Source of the DNA: Caballeronia terrestris | Lineage (GTDB): Bacteria > Pseudomonadota > Gammaproteobacteria > Burkholderiales > Burkholderiaceae | Direction of reading: 5' to 3' | Assembly: GCF_001544515.1 (NCBI RefSeq) | Contig: NZ_FCOL02000025.1 | Coordinates: 1-64,000 of the forward strand | DNA length: 64,000 nt | Shown here: one piece after another, positions 25,290 through 35,737 of the stretch | How positions within the stretch are numbered: position 1 is the first letter of the stretch | How the letters are laid out: the number at the start of each line of letters is the position of its first letter | The notes under the pieces: generated by a model | Told to the model about the DNA's origin: nothing | Database searches by the model: none | What the model saw: the letters and a program-made list of their open reading frames with translations, nothing else | Translations under genes and position numbers: made by a program

Positions 25290-28217
25290 TTAGTCGTCGT
25301 ATTCCGATACCGGCACACACGAGCACATCAGGTTGCGGTCGCCGTAGGCGTTGTCCGCGCGGCCGACCGGCGGCCAGTACTTGCGCTCGACCAGCGACTT
25401 CAGCGGATACGCCGCTTCCTCGCGCGAGTACTTGTGCGTCCATTCATCGGCGGTCACGACGGCCGCCGTATGCGGCGCGTGCTTCAGCGGATTGTCCTCG
25501 CGATCGGCGCGGCCTTCCTCCACCGCGCGGATTTCCTCGCGAATCCCGATCATCGCGTCGATGAACCGGTCGAGCTCTTCCTTCGATTCCGATTCCGTCG
25601 GCTCGACCATCAGCGTGCCGGGCACCGGGAAGCTCATCGTCGGGGCGTGGAAGCCGAAGTCGATCAGGCGCTTGGCGACGTCTTCCACCGAAATGCCGCT
25701 CGATTCCTTGATCTGGCGCACGTCGAGAATGCACTCGTGCGCGACCAGCCCGCCCGCGCCGCTGTAGAGCACAGGATAGTGCGGCGCGAGGCGCTTCGCG
25801 ACGTAGTTCGCCGCGAGAATCGCTGTCTCGGTCGCAGCGGTGAGGCCCTTCGCGCCCATCATCGCGATATACATCCACGAGATCGGCAGGATCGCGGCCG
25901 AGCCGTAAGGCGCTGCCGACACCGCGCCGATGCCGCTCTCGTCGCGCTGGTAGCCGGTCGAATGCTGGTTCGGCAGGAACTTCGCGAGATGCGCGCCGAC
26001 CGCGACCGGACCGACACCCGGTCCGCCGCCGCCATGCGGAATGCAGAACGTCTTGTGCAGGTTCAGGTGCGAGACGTCGCCGCCGAACTGGCCGGGCGCG
26101 GTGAGACCGACCATCGCGTTCATGTTCGCGCCGTCGACGTACACCTGGCCGCCGTGGCCGTGCACGATCTCGCAGATTTCGCGGACGTTGCGCTCGAACA
26201 CGCCGTGCGTCGACGGATACGTGATCATGATCGCCGCGAGATTCGTCGAATGCTTTTCGGCCTTCGCCTTCAGGTCGTCGATATCGACGTTGCCGTTCGC
26301 GTCGCACGCGACCACGACCACCTGCATGCCCGCCATCTGTGCCGACGCCGGATTCGTGCCGTGCGCGGACGCCGGAATCAGGCAGACGTTGCGATGCCCT
26401 TCGCCGCGTGACGCGTGATACGCGTGGATGATCAGCAAGCCCGCGTACTCGCCTTGCGAACCGGCGTTCGGCTGCAGCGAAACGGCGGCGTAACCCGTGC
26501 ACGCGACGAGCATCTGTTCGAGCTGGTCGATCATCGTCCGGTAGCCGACGGTCTGCTCGGCGGGCGCGAACGGATGAATCTGCGCGAACTCGGGCCACGT
26601 CACCGGCAGCATTTCCGAAGTGGCGTTGAGCTTCATCGTGCAGGAGCCGAGCGGGATCATCGTGCGGTCGAGCGCGAGGTCCTTGTCGGCCAAGCTGCGC
26701 AGGTAGCGCAGCATCTCGTGCTCGGAATGATGGCGGTTGAAAACCGGATGCGTCAGGAACTCGCTCGTGCGATGCAGTTCGGCCGGCAGCGATTCGGCGA
26801 GTGCGGCATCGAGGGCGTCGATGTCGAAGGTCTCCGTCTTGCCCGCGACTTCCGCGAACAGCGCGAAGAGCTTCGTGAGATCGTCACGCGTGGTCGTTTC
26901 ATCCACCGAAACGCCGACGCGGTTCGCATCGATGTGACGCAGGTTGATGTGCGAGCCCGACGCCGCCTGATGCAGCGCCGTCGTGTTCGGGCCGCTTTCG
27001 ATCGTGACAGTGTCGAAGAACGTGTCGTTCGCGAGCGCGTAGCCGAGCTTCTGCACGCCGGCCGCGAAGATCGACGCGACGCGGTTCACACGCAAAGCAA
27101 TCGTCTTCAGGCCGTGCGGGCCGTGGTAGACGGCGTACATGCTCGCCATGATCGCGAGCAGCGCCTGCGCGGTACACACGTTCGACGTCGCCTTCTCGCG
27201 GCGAATGTGCTGTTCGCGCGTTTGCAGCGCGAGACGCAGCGCGGATTTGCCCTGCGCGTCGACGGTCACGCCGACGAGGCGCCCCGGCATCTGGCGCTTG
27301 AATTCGTCGCGCACGGCCATGTATGCCGCGTGCGGGCCGCCGAAGCCGACCGGCACGCCGAAACGCTGCGTATTGCCGATCGCGACGTCCGCGCCCCATT
27401 CGCCAGGCGGCGTGAGAAGCGTGAGCGCGAGCAGATCGGCGGCGACGACGACATGGCCGCCCGCCGTGTGGATCGCTTCGGTGAGCGCGCGGTAGTCGCG
27501 CACGTCGCCATTTGCGCCCGGATATTGCAGCAGCACGCCGAACGCGTTCGCCGTGGCGGCATCGGCGGCCGGACCAACCTTCACCTCGACGCCGACCGGC
27601 TTCGCCCGCGTGCGCACGACTTCGATGGTTTGCGGCAGCACGTCGTCGGCGACGTAGAACACGTTCGACTTCGGCTTGCCGATGCGTTGCAGGAGCGTCA
27701 TCGCTTCGGCGGCGGCGGTGGCTTCGTCGAGCAGCGACGCGTTCGAGATCGCGAGGCCGGTCAAGTCGATGATCATCTGCTGGAAGTTCAGGAGCGCTTC
27801 GAGACGCCCTTGCGAAATCTCAGGCTGATACGGCGTGTAGGCCGTGTACCACGCCGGATTTTCCAGAACGTTGCGCAAGATCACGGCCGGCGTGTGCGTA
27901 CCGTAATAGCCCTGACCGATGTAGGTCCGGAACACCAGGTTCTGGTCCGCCAGCTTCCTGAGCGACGCCAGCGCTTCCGCCTCGCTCTTCGGCTGTGTGA
28001 ACGCGCCGAGCGGCAGCGTTTCATGGCGGCGGATCGATTCCGGGATCACCGCGTCGATGAACGCCGCGCGCGTGGCGAAGCCGAGCGCGTCGAGCATCGC
28101 GCGCTGGTCGGCCGAATCGGGGCCGATGTGCCGCTCGGCAAATGCATCGTGGCATTCGAGCGCGGCGAGTGACAGGGATGAGCGGTTCATCAGACGATCC
28201 GGGTGTTCGAGCTTCAT
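25290..28217 (-). CDS. gcvP: Glycine dehydrogenase (decarboxylating) GcvP
   Basis: The enzyme has 975 residues and is the P-protein of the glycine cleavage system; it decarboxylates glycine on pyridoxal phosphate and passes the aminomethyl group to GcvH. The PLP lysine is in HLNLHKTFCIPHGGGGPG. The start at 28217 (MKLEHPDRLMNRSSL) has AGGAA upstream. The fused single-chain form, rather than the split P1/P2 type, is present. It follows gcvH by 65 bp in the riboswitch-controlled operon. Confidence 0.97.
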   Translation of the reverse strand: MKLEHPDRLMNRSSLSLAALECHDAFAERHIGPDSADQRAMLDALGFATRAAFIDAVIPESIRRHETLPLGAFTQPKSEAEALASLRKLADQNLVFRTYIGQGYYGTHTPAVILRNVLENPAWYTAYTPYQPEISQGRLEALLNFQQMIIDLTGLAISNASLLDEATAAAEAMTLLQRIGKPKSNVFYVADDVLPQTIEVVRTRAKPVGVEVKVGPAADAATANAFGVLLQYPGANGDVRDYRALTEAIHTAGGHVVVAADLLALTLLTPPGEWGADVAIGNTQRFGVPVGFGGPHAAYMAVRDEFKRQMPGRLVGVTVDAQGKSALRLALQTREQHIRREKATSNVCTAQALLAIMASMYAVYHGPHGLKTIALRVNRVASIFAAGVQKLGYALANDTFFDTVTIESGPNTTALHQAASGSHINLRHIDANRVGVSVDETTTRDDLTKLFALFAEVAGKTETFDIDALDAALAESLPAELHRTSEFLTHPVFNRHHSEHEMLRYLRSLADKDLALDRTMIPLGSCTMKLNATSEMLPVTWPEFAQIHPFAPAEQTVGYRTMIDQLEQMLVACTGYAAVSLQPNAGSQGEYAGLLIIHAYHASRGEGHRNVCLIPASAHGTNPASAQMAGMQVVVVACDANGNVDIDDLKAKAEKHSTNLAAIMITYPSTHGVFERNVREICEIVHGHGGQVYVDGANMNAMVGLTAPGQFGGDVSHLNLHKTFCIPHGGGGPGVGPVAVGAHLAKFLPNQHSTGYQRDESGIGAVSAAPYGSAAILPISWMYIAMMGAKGLTAATETAILAANYVAKRLAPHYPVLYSGAGGLVAHECILDVRQIKESSGISVEDVAKRLIDFGFHAPTMSFPVPGTLMVEPTESESKEELDRFIDAMIGIREEIRAVEEGRADREDNPLKHAPHTAAVVTADEWTHKYSREEAAYPLKSLVERKYWPPVGRADNAYGDRNLMCSCVPVSEYDD

Positions 28218-28282
28218 GTGAATTCCTGCGGGTGCGGTTTCGGCGGCTTCCGCCTGGAGAAACCGCACCGTCGATTAAAAGG

Positions 28283-28663
28283 TTATTCGCCGATCGAGTT
28301 GCCGTAGGCGGCGGCGTCGAGCAGCTTGTCGGTGCTGGCGTCGGCGGCGGGCTTGATCTTGAAGAGCCAGCTTTCGTACGGCGCGCCGTTGATCTGATCG
28401 GGCGCGCCCGTCAGTCCGTCGTTGGCCGCGACGATTTCGCCCGCCACCGGTGCATAAATGTCGGACGCAGCCTTCACCGATTCGATGACCGCGATCGCAT
28501 CGCCCGCCGCGACAGTCTTGCCCGCTGCCGGCAGTTCGACGAACACGATGTCGCCAAGCGCTTCCTGCGCGTGATCGGTGATGCCGATGGCGAGCGTGCC
28601 GTCGGCCTCGGTGCGGACCCATTCGTGCGATTCGGTGTATTTCAGTTCGGCCGGGATGCTCAT
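28283..28663 (-). CDS. gcvH: Glycine cleavage H protein GcvH
   Basis: The carrier protein has 126 residues. The lipoyl-lysine motif is ESVKAASDIYAPVAGE, with the modified Lys at about residue 64. It shuttles the aminomethyl group between GcvP, GcvT and the lipoamide dehydrogenase. It is the middle gene of gcvT-gcvH-gcvP. Confidence 0.97.
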   Translation of the reverse strand: MSIPAELKYTESHEWVRTEADGTLAIGITDHAQEALGDIVFVELPAAGKTVAAGDAIAVIESVKAASDIYAPVAGEIVAANDGLTGAPDQINGAPYESWLFKIKPAADASTDKLLDAAAYGNSIGE

Positions 28664-28730
28664 TGGATGCTCCTGTGCGTGGTTCTTCGTGATGGATCGG
28701 GACGTGCGCGAAAAGGTGCGAAACGCCTGT

Positions 28731-29852
<1,122 letters not shown>

Positions 29853-29981
29853 CGGGGCCTCGGTTCGCAAAAACAAAAAAGGCCATGCAGCGACTGCGCC
29901 CGTGGTTTCGGCTTTTCAGGCGGCGGCGGCGTGTGCCGATGCAGCATGCAAAGCTCAAACCGCGTGGCGGATCGAAGCATG

Positions 29982-30230
29982 ACCCCTCTGTCCTCGGTAC
30001 CTGAGAGATTGCGCGGACCGTTGAAAACGATCCGTCGCGCGCCCCTTCGGTGGGCACTGGCCGACTTATTGACCAAGTCGAGGCCGTGCCGCTCTCCAGA
30101 GTGCGAAGAAACGGCGCAAAACGAGCAATTTCTTCGACGCGGCCGGTCCTTTTGCCTGAGAGTTTGTGGGTGTGCCCCTTCGGCGGCGCGGCACGCGAAA
30201 ACCAGCGGCCACGCGCTCTCCCGACGCGTG
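29982..30230 (-). promoter_or_regulatory. Tandem glycine riboswitch ahead of gcvTHP
   Basis: The minus strand shows two aptamers in the classical tandem order. Aptamer 1 (about 30139-30230) has GGGAGAGC, CCGAAGGGGCA and ACTCTCAGGCAAAAGGACCG. Aptamer 2 (about 29982-30105) has CTGGAGAGCGG, ACCGAAGGGGC and TCTCTCAGGTACCGAGGACA. The linker is about 35 nt. Glycine binding is expected to turn on gcvTHP. Between the aptamers and gcvT (29853-29981) a small GCAG-CTGC stem runs into TTTTTTGTTTTT (minus strand), which may be the terminator of the expression platform. Confidence 0.95.
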
Positions 30231-30236
30231 CGGCCG

Positions 30237-30265
30237 AATTTACGCGACCGAATTGGCGTTGTCAA
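30237..30265 (-). promoter_or_regulatory. Promoter of the glycine riboswitch and gcvTHP
   Basis: The minus strand reads -35 TTGACA (30260-30265), a 17-bp spacer and -10 TAAATT (30237-30242). The predicted start near 30230 coincides with the 5' end of aptamer 1. Confidence 0.8.
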
Positions 30266-30296
30266 ACCAATTTGGGAGTCGGCTGAGTGACACCGC

Positions 30297-31343
30297 TCAC
30301 CCGATCCGCGCGAAGTCCACGCGCCGCCCTTCGGCGTCGCTTTGCATCGCGAGTTCGATGATCGTCATCACGTCGACGGCGTCTTCAGCCGATACCGGGA
30401 ACGGCTTTTTATCGAGGATCGATGCCGCGAGCGACCGGTAGTAGTCGGCATACGCGCCGTCGCGCGTGGCGAATTCGTGGCGCAAATCGTGATCGCCGTC
30501 GACTTCGCGCAGGAGACCCGGCGGATTCTTGCCGAAGGCGGTATCGCCCGGACGCAGACCGGCCTTTAGTTGATCCTCTTGCGTGTCGAGGCCGGTTTTC
30601 ACGTAGCTGCCGCGCGTGCCGTGCACCGAAAAGCGCGGCGGCTCGAGCGCCGCCAAAGCGGTCGCGTGGAGCACGACCTCCTTGTCGCCGTAGCCGAGCA
30701 GCAGATGCACGTAATCCGGCGCGTGCGCGTGGTCGCGATGCTGGCGCACCGTCGCGAAAACCGTCTTCGGCGTGCCGAACAGCACGAGCGCCTGATCGAT
30801 CAGATGCGGCCCGAGATCGAACAGCAAACCGCCTCCGCGCGCGCTCTCCTCGCGCCAGCGCTGCGGCACTTTCGGACGAAAACGGTCGAAATGTGACTCG
30901 AAGTGCGTCACCCGCCCGAGCCGCCCGCTTTCGATCAGCCCGCGCAAAGTCATGAAATCACCATCCCAGCGACGATTGTGGAACGGCGCGAAAAGCAAAC
31001 CGCGCGAGGCGGCGAGGTCGGCGAGCGTGCGGGCATCGCGCGCGGAGAGTGTCACCGGCTTGTCGACGACTACATGCTTGCCTGCTTCCAGCGCGCGGCG
31101 CGCGAGGTCGAAGTGCGTGTCGTTGGGCGTCGCGATCACGATGCATTCGATGTCGCCGAGCGCGAGCAGTGCGTCGAAATCGGGGACGATCGCGGCCTTC
31201 GGGAAATCAGCCTGCGCCCGCTCCGTTTGGCTCGTCGCGATGGCCGCGACCGTCGCGCGGCCGCAGTGCTCGATGACGGGCGCGTGAAACGTCGCGCCGG
31301 CCAGGCCGTAGCCCATCACGCCGACTCTCAGTAGTGAATTCAT
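30297..31343 (-). CDS. Gfo/Idh/MocA-family NAD(P)-dependent oxidoreductase
   Basis: The protein has 348 residues, starting MNSLLRVGVMGYGLAGATFH at 31343. The dinucleotide-binding motif GxGxxG-like GVMGYGLAG is at residues 8-16. The EKP-type catalytic segment appears as GKHVVVDKPVTLS, with the lysine in VDKP. It probably reduces or oxidises a sugar, inositol or related polyol; the substrate cannot be told. It sits alone between the gcv riboswitch promoter and rep. Confidence 0.87.
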   Translation of the reverse strand: MNSLLRVGVMGYGLAGATFHAPVIEHCGRATVAAIATSQTERAQADFPKAAIVPDFDALLALGDIECIVIATPNDTHFDLARRALEAGKHVVVDKPVTLSARDARTLADLAASRGLLFAPFHNRRWDGDFMTLRGLIESGRLGRVTHFESHFDRFRPKVPQRWREESARGGGLLFDLGPHLIDQALVLFGTPKTVFATVRQHRDHAHAPDYVHLLLGYGDKEVVLHATALAALEPPRFSVHGTRGSYVKTGLDTQEDQLKAGLRPGDTAFGKNPPGLLREVDGDHDLRHEFATRDGAYADYYRSLAASILDKKPFPVSAEDAVDVMTIIELAMQSDAEGRRVDFARIG

Positions 31344-31726
31344 GCGGGCATCCTTCGTTTTAGCGATGTCAATATTGTGGCACGGCGCGCGTGGACGACC
31401 GCAGTTTTTACCGGCGTGCCCGGGCGGCCGAGGCACAGCGCGCACCGGAGAAACAATGGCCTCCGCTTGCATGCCAGAGCGGAGGTTGGTGCGCCCTCGG
31501 CTCCCACGCAAACACGGGGCATTTTGCGGGCCACGACGCGCAAAAAAGAGTCAATGGCACACGCAACTGCAGTCCTCCGAGCCCGATCGAGCCCCATCAA
31601 GCGCCCGATTTATCCGTGTTAACATCGCGCTTCTCGAAATTGCGCGCGCTTTTGAAACGCCAGTTTCGCTGTCCATCCGGCGGCCGCCGTTGCCTTCCGC
31701 CCAACGCCTCTCAAAGTCCACACACG
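31344..31726. other. Divergent intergenic region between the oxidoreductase gene and rep
   Basis: This 383-bp gap holds no convincing gene. An inverted repeat, CCTCCGCT with AGCGGAGG, lies around 31465-31485. A possible -10 (TAACAT) lies in the last third ahead of rep. Otherwise nothing is recognised. Confidence 0.5.
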
Positions 31727-33811
31727 ATGTCCGCAGGTCTCAACGCCGCGCAAAACGAAGCGGTGCGCTATCTCGACGGTCCCTGTCTTGTCCTCGCCGG
31801 GGCCGGCAGCGGCAAGACGCGCGTGATCACGCAGAAGATCGCGCATTTGATCGAACGCAAGGGTTTCGAGCCGAAGCACATCGCCGCGCTCACCTTCACG
31901 AACAAGGCCGCGCTGGAAATGCGCGAGCGCACAGCGAAGCTCCTCGACGGCAAGACGCTCACCACGCCCGGCAAGGAAGGCCGCAAGGTGCCCGTCAACC
32001 AGTTGACGATCTGCACCTTTCACTCGCTTGGCGTGCAGATCATGCGGCAAGAAGCGGCGCACGTCGGGCTGAAGCCGCAGTTCTCGATCATGGATTCCGA
32101 CGATTGCTTCGGCATGGTGCAGGAACAGCTCGGCACCACCGACAAGGGCCTGATCCGCAAGATCCAGTCGATCATCTCGCTGTGGAAGAACGCGATGGTG
32201 TCGCCGGATCAGGCGTCGGTGCTGGCCGCGACCGAGGACGAGCATCAGGCGGCGATCGTCTACCGCAGCTACGCCGCAACGCTGCACGCGTACCAGGCGC
32301 TCGATTTCGACGACCTGATCCTGCGCCCCGCGCAGCTTTTCGCGGAAAACGAGCAAGTGCGCGACAAGTGGCAGAACCGCCTGCGCTATCTGCTCATCGA
32401 TGAATATCAGGATACGAACGCCTGCCAGTACGAGCTGCTTAAGTTGCTGGCCGGCCCGCGCGCGGCGTTCACGGCGGTTGGCGACGACGATCAGGCCATC
32501 TACGGCTGGCGCGGCGCCACGCTGGAAAATCTCGCGCAGCTCGGCAAGGATTTCCCGAAGCTGCACGTCGTGAAGCTGGAGCAGAACTACCGCTCGACGG
32601 TGCGAATTCTGACCGCCGCGAACAACGTGATCGCGAACAATCCGAAGCTCTTCGAGAAGAAGCTCTGGTCCGAGCACGGCATGGGCGACACGATCACCGT
32701 CACCGGCTGCAACGATGAGGAACACGAGGCGGAATCGGTCGTGTTCCGTCTCTCGGCGCACAAGTTCGAGCGGCGCGCGGCGTTTCGCGACTACGCCATC
32801 CTGTATCGCGGGAATTTTCAGGCGCGCATCTTCGAGCAGGTGTTGCGGCGCGAGCGCATTCCGTACGTGCTCTCGGGCGGCCAGTCGTTCTTCGACAAGG
32901 CCGAGATCAAGGACATCATCGCGTACCTGCGCCTAATCGCGAACCCCAACGACGATCCCGCGTTCATCCGCGCGATCACGACGCCGCGCCGAGGCGTCGG
33001 CAACACGACGCTCGAAGCGCTCGGATCGTTTGCGGGCGCGGCGAAGGTGTCGCTGTTCGAGGCGGTGTTCATGGGCGGCATCGAGGCGCGGCTGTCGGCG
33101 CGGCAGGTCGAGCCGCTGCGCACATTCTGCGACTGGATGCAGCGCCTCTCCGACCGCGCCGCACGCGACCCGGCGACGACCGTCCTCGACGACATGATGG
33201 AAGCGATCCATTACGAGGCGTATCTCTACGATGCCCACGACGAGCGGCAGGCGCAGTCGAAGTGGCAGAACGTGCTGGAGTTCTGCGAGTGGCTGAAGCG
33301 CAAGGGCACGAAGCCTGAGCGCACGGGCGATGCCGAGCAGACCGGCTACGACAACGCCGACGGTTTCGGCGACGAGGGCAAGAACCTGCTCGGGCTGATC
33401 CAGACGGTCGCGCTGATGTCGATGCTCGAAGGCAAGGACGAAGACCCCGACGCGGTGCGGCTCTCGACGGTGCATGCGTCGAAGGGGCTGGAGTATCCGC
33501 ACGTGTTTCTGGTGGGCGTCGAGGAAGGGATCATGCCGCACCGGGGCGGCTCGGACGATGGTCCCGTCGACGAGGGGCGGATCGAGGAGGAGCGGCGGCT
33601 GATGTATGTCGCGATCACGCGGGCGCAGCGCAGTTTGCATCTGAACTGGTGCAAGAAGAGGAAGCGGGCGCGGGAGACGGTGGTGTGCGAACCGTCGCGG
33701 TTCATCCCGGAGATGCTGCTCGACGATGCGCCGCCGCCGACCGAAGACGAAGCGCCGATGACGCCGAAAGACCGGATGGCGATGCTGAAGGCGATGTTGC
33801 AGAAAGGGTGA
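31727..33811 (+). CDS. rep: ATP-dependent DNA helicase Rep (UvrD/Rep superfamily 1)
   Basis: The helicase has 694 residues and moves 3' to 5', helping replication forks past obstacles. Motifs run in order: Walker A GAGSGKT (residues 25-31), TFTNKAALEMR (Ia), LLIDEYQDTN (II), DDDQAIYGWRGA (III), QNYRS (IV), VRLSTVHASKGLEYP (V) and YVAITRAQ (VI). Length fits Rep (about 670-690) rather than UvrD (about 720 or more). The start MSAGLNAAQNEAVRYL at 31727 sits right before the Q-motif, as in family members. Confidence 0.94.
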   Translation: MSAGLNAAQNEAVRYLDGPCLVLAGAGSGKTRVITQKIAHLIERKGFEPKHIAALTFTNKAALEMRERTAKLLDGKTLTTPGKEGRKVPVNQLTICTFHSLGVQIMRQEAAHVGLKPQFSIMDSDDCFGMVQEQLGTTDKGLIRKIQSIISLWKNAMVSPDQASVLAATEDEHQAAIVYRSYAATLHAYQALDFDDLILRPAQLFAENEQVRDKWQNRLRYLLIDEYQDTNACQYELLKLLAGPRAAFTAVGDDDQAIYGWRGATLENLAQLGKDFPKLHVVKLEQNYRSTVRILTAANNVIANNPKLFEKKLWSEHGMGDTITVTGCNDEEHEAESVVFRLSAHKFERRAAFRDYAILYRGNFQARIFEQVLRRERIPYVLSGGQSFFDKAEIKDIIAYLRLIANPNDDPAFIRAITTPRRGVGNTTLEALGSFAGAAKVSLFEAVFMGGIEARLSARQVEPLRTFCDWMQRLSDRAARDPATTVLDDMMEAIHYEAYLYDAHDERQAQSKWQNVLEFCEWLKRKGTKPERTGDAEQTGYDNADGFGDEGKNLLGLIQTVALMSMLEGKDEDPDAVRLSTVHASKGLEYPHVFLVGVEEGIMPHRGGSDDGPVDEGRIEEERRLMYVAITRAQRSLHLNWCKKRKRARETVVCEPSRFIPEMLLDDAPPPTEDEAPMTPKDRMAMLKAMLQKG

Positions 33812-33826
33812 CACTGTCTCAGGCGA

Positions 33827-33862
33827 AAAGGCCCTGCGAATGCTGGCATTCGCAGGGCCTTT
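33827..33862. terminator. Bidirectional terminator between rep and the cytochrome c gene
   Basis: A 17-bp perfect inverted repeat (arms 33827-33843 and 33846-33862) begins with AAAGGCCCTGCG and ends with CGCAGGGCCTTT, so both strands end in a short T-run. It serves the two convergent genes. Confidence 0.85.
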
Positions 33863-33881
33863 GCTTTTGCCGCCGATCCGC

Positions 33882-34775
33882 CTACTTCGCCGCGCTGACC
33901 ATATAGTCGACCGCGGCTTTCACATCGGCGTCGGACGCATTCGATCCGCCCTTCGGCGGCATCGCGCCCTTGCCCTTCAGCGCGTAGCCGTAGACGGTGT
34001 CCATCGGTTCCTTCAGGCGCTCAGCCCAGGCGGCCTTGTCGCCAAACTTGGGCGCGTTCAGCACGCCCGCCGCGTGGCACGCCTGACACACCTGCGTGTA
34101 GAGCGCTTTGCCCGCCTGGGATGCATCCGCGCTCTGCGCGCCCGCCTCCGGTGCCGCGGCCGTCTGCGGTACGGAAGCCAGTGCGGCGACGGCGGCCGCG
34201 GCTTGCGAATCGCCCTGCGCACCCGAAGCGGGCGCTGCAGGAGCCGCCGCCGTAGCCGCCGCCGCTCCCGGCGCAGGTTGCTTGGGCTCTTCGAGCTTGC
34301 CGCCGCTGCCGTTCGCCATATAGACGATCGCCCGGCCGATCTCGAAGTCGCTGTAATCGTCGGGACTCGTGCCGCCGCGCGCCGGCATCGCGCCCTTGCC
34401 GTTCAGCGCGTTGTGCAGCAGCGCGTCATAGCCCTCGGCGATGCGTGGCGCCCAACTGCCGGCATCGCCGAATTTCGGGGCGCCTGCCGTGCCCGCCGCG
34501 TGGCAGGTCGAGCAGACGGCCTTGTAGACGGCTTCGCCCGTCTTGAAGACGCGCGGCGCGTTGGCATCGCGGATATCGACTTGTGCGACGGGCGCGATGC
34601 GCGCCGCGACGGATGCATCGGAGAACAGGTCGGTGCCCGCGCCGGTGCGTGTCGTGTTGTTCACGTACACCGCGAGCAGAATGATGATGACGATGGGGAC
34701 GGCAAACCCGGCGATGACCGCTGCGATGAGCTGGCCGGGCGTTTTGATCAGGGCTCCGTGGGGTGCTTCACTCAT
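33882..34775 (-). CDS. Membrane-anchored dihaem cytochrome c (c5/c4-like)
   Basis: The protein has 297 residues, starting MSEAPHGALIKTPGQ at 34775 with GGAG upstream. One uncleaved-looking membrane anchor (LIAAVIAGFAVPIVIIILLAVYV, interrupted only by small residues) lies at about 15-37. Two cytochrome c domains each have a haem site: CSTCH (with axial Met in GAMPARGG) and CQACH (with GAMPPKGG). An Ala/Pro-rich linker joins them. It is probably a periplasmic electron carrier for a terminal oxidase, as seen for c5-type proteins in Burkholderiaceae. Confidence 0.9.
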   Translation of the reverse strand: MSEAPHGALIKTPGQLIAAVIAGFAVPIVIIILLAVYVNNTTRTGAGTDLFSDASVAARIAPVAQVDIRDANAPRVFKTGEAVYKAVCSTCHAAGTAGAPKFGDAGSWAPRIAEGYDALLHNALNGKGAMPARGGTSPDDYSDFEIGRAIVYMANGSGGKLEEPKQPAPGAAAATAAAPAAPASGAQGDSQAAAAVAALASVPQTAAAPEAGAQSADASQAGKALYTQVCQACHAAGVLNAPKFGDKAAWAERLKEPMDTVYGYALKGKGAMPPKGGSNASDADVKAAVDYMVSAAK

Positions 34776-35068
34776 GCTTGTCTCGTCTCCCGTTTTATGT
34801 GTGAGTCGTTCAGCGACAGCGTGACAGCAACGGCAACTTCCGTACAGCACGGACGATTATAGACGGAACGCTTAACGGACGGCGCGCGCCGCCCAGTGCG
34901 GGTGAGGCGCGTTTACCCGCATCGCGGCGGGCTGTTCGAGGGCGTCGGAAAGGGCTGTCCAGCCCCGTCCGATGGACGGATCGAGCGAAAACAGGTATCC
35001 TCTCGGACTCGCATGGGCGCTGCTCCAGGCTTCTTTCACGCTGGTTTGGCGGTGCCTTCGCTTCAAAT

Positions 35069-35144
35069 GCGCCCGTAGCTCAATGGATAGAGTACTGCCC
35101 TCCGAAGGCAGGGGTTGCTGGTTCGATCCCAGCCGGGCGCACCA
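35069..35144 (+). tRNA. tRNA-Arg (anticodon CCG)
   Basis: A 76-nt cloverleaf: acceptor GCGCCCG with CGGGCGC, D-arm AGCTCAATGGATAGAGTA, anticodon stem CTGCC with GGCAG and anticodon CCG at 35102-35104, T-arm GCTGGTTCGATCCCAGC, discriminator A and an encoded CCA (35142-35144). It reads the CGG arginine codon. Confidence 0.97.
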
Positions 35145-35452
35145 AAGTTAAGCCTTATGATCCGTCGGTTATCGGTCGGTCGGTTTCCTTAATCGTCGTC
35201 AATCATCTACAGAGACTTGTTGTCCTGTCTATCCGCCCGCAAGGTGATTGACGGGCATTTCTGTTGGACGACGCCCCTGCATGTGAAAGGTAGACTGTTA
35301 AACCATCGATAGGATCAAAACGTCACCCCCTGCTCGCTCCCTTATTGAGGGTTTCGACGACGCTCAAACAGTAAGCATCAATGCGACCCAGCCCTCTGCG
35401 AAGTTTGCACGGTTGGGTTTTCTCGTTTAGGGATACTAGAAGTAGAGAAGAA
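35145..35452 (+). other. AT-richer leader between tRNA-Arg and the Abi relic; possible non-coding RNA
   Basis: No gene is seen in this 308-bp gap. Its base composition is visibly less GC-rich than the surroundings. Several short self-complementary pieces occur (for example TGAG...CTCA at about 35346-35368). The stretch ends with a terminator-like hairpin only 28 bp before the Abi relic, which suggests a short independent RNA rather than a plain promoter. Confidence 0.4.
35386..35425 (+). terminator. Rho-independent terminator upstream of the Abi relic
   Basis: The stem ACCCAGCC with GGTTGGGT (one G-T pair, 17-nt loop) is followed by TTTTCTCGTTT. It would end a plus-strand transcript starting between the tRNA and here. 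Confidence 0.55.
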
Positions 35453-35733
35453 ATGCCGATGCCGTACACGAAACCGCACCTGCCCTATGACGCTCAACTT
35501 GCATTGCTTAGAGAAAGCGGCCTGCGTATCGACGACGAGCAACACGCAATGTCGCCTCGATAAGCTTGGATACTACCGTCTAAGCGGTTATCTCTATCCG
35601 TTTCGCGTCTTGTGCTAAACGACGGTGATGCGAACCCACCAAAGCGAGACTCACGATTCATCGAGGGTTCAACGCCTTTCAAGCCGCCCTCACCACCATC
35701 GACTTCAACGGCAACAAACTCTCGCAAGACTAA
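35453..35733 (+). pseudogene. Decayed Abi_2-family (AbiD/AbiF-type) abortive-infection gene
   Basis: Pieces of one protein are spread over three frames. Frame 1 starts at 35453, MPMPYTKPHLPYDAQLALL, and runs on to DDEQHA. Frame 2 (35550-35618) reads CRLDKLGYYRLSGYLYPFR. Two further pieces are DGDANPPKRDSRFIEGST (about 35618-35673) and AFQAALTTIDFN, ending at a stop at 35733. The opening, the GYYRLSGY motif and the order fit the Abi_2 family. The C-terminal half, with the HEPN nuclease residues, is missing. It lies beside a tRNA, a common landing place for defence genes, and is certainly inactive. Confidence 0.8.
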
Positions 35734-35737
35734 AGCC

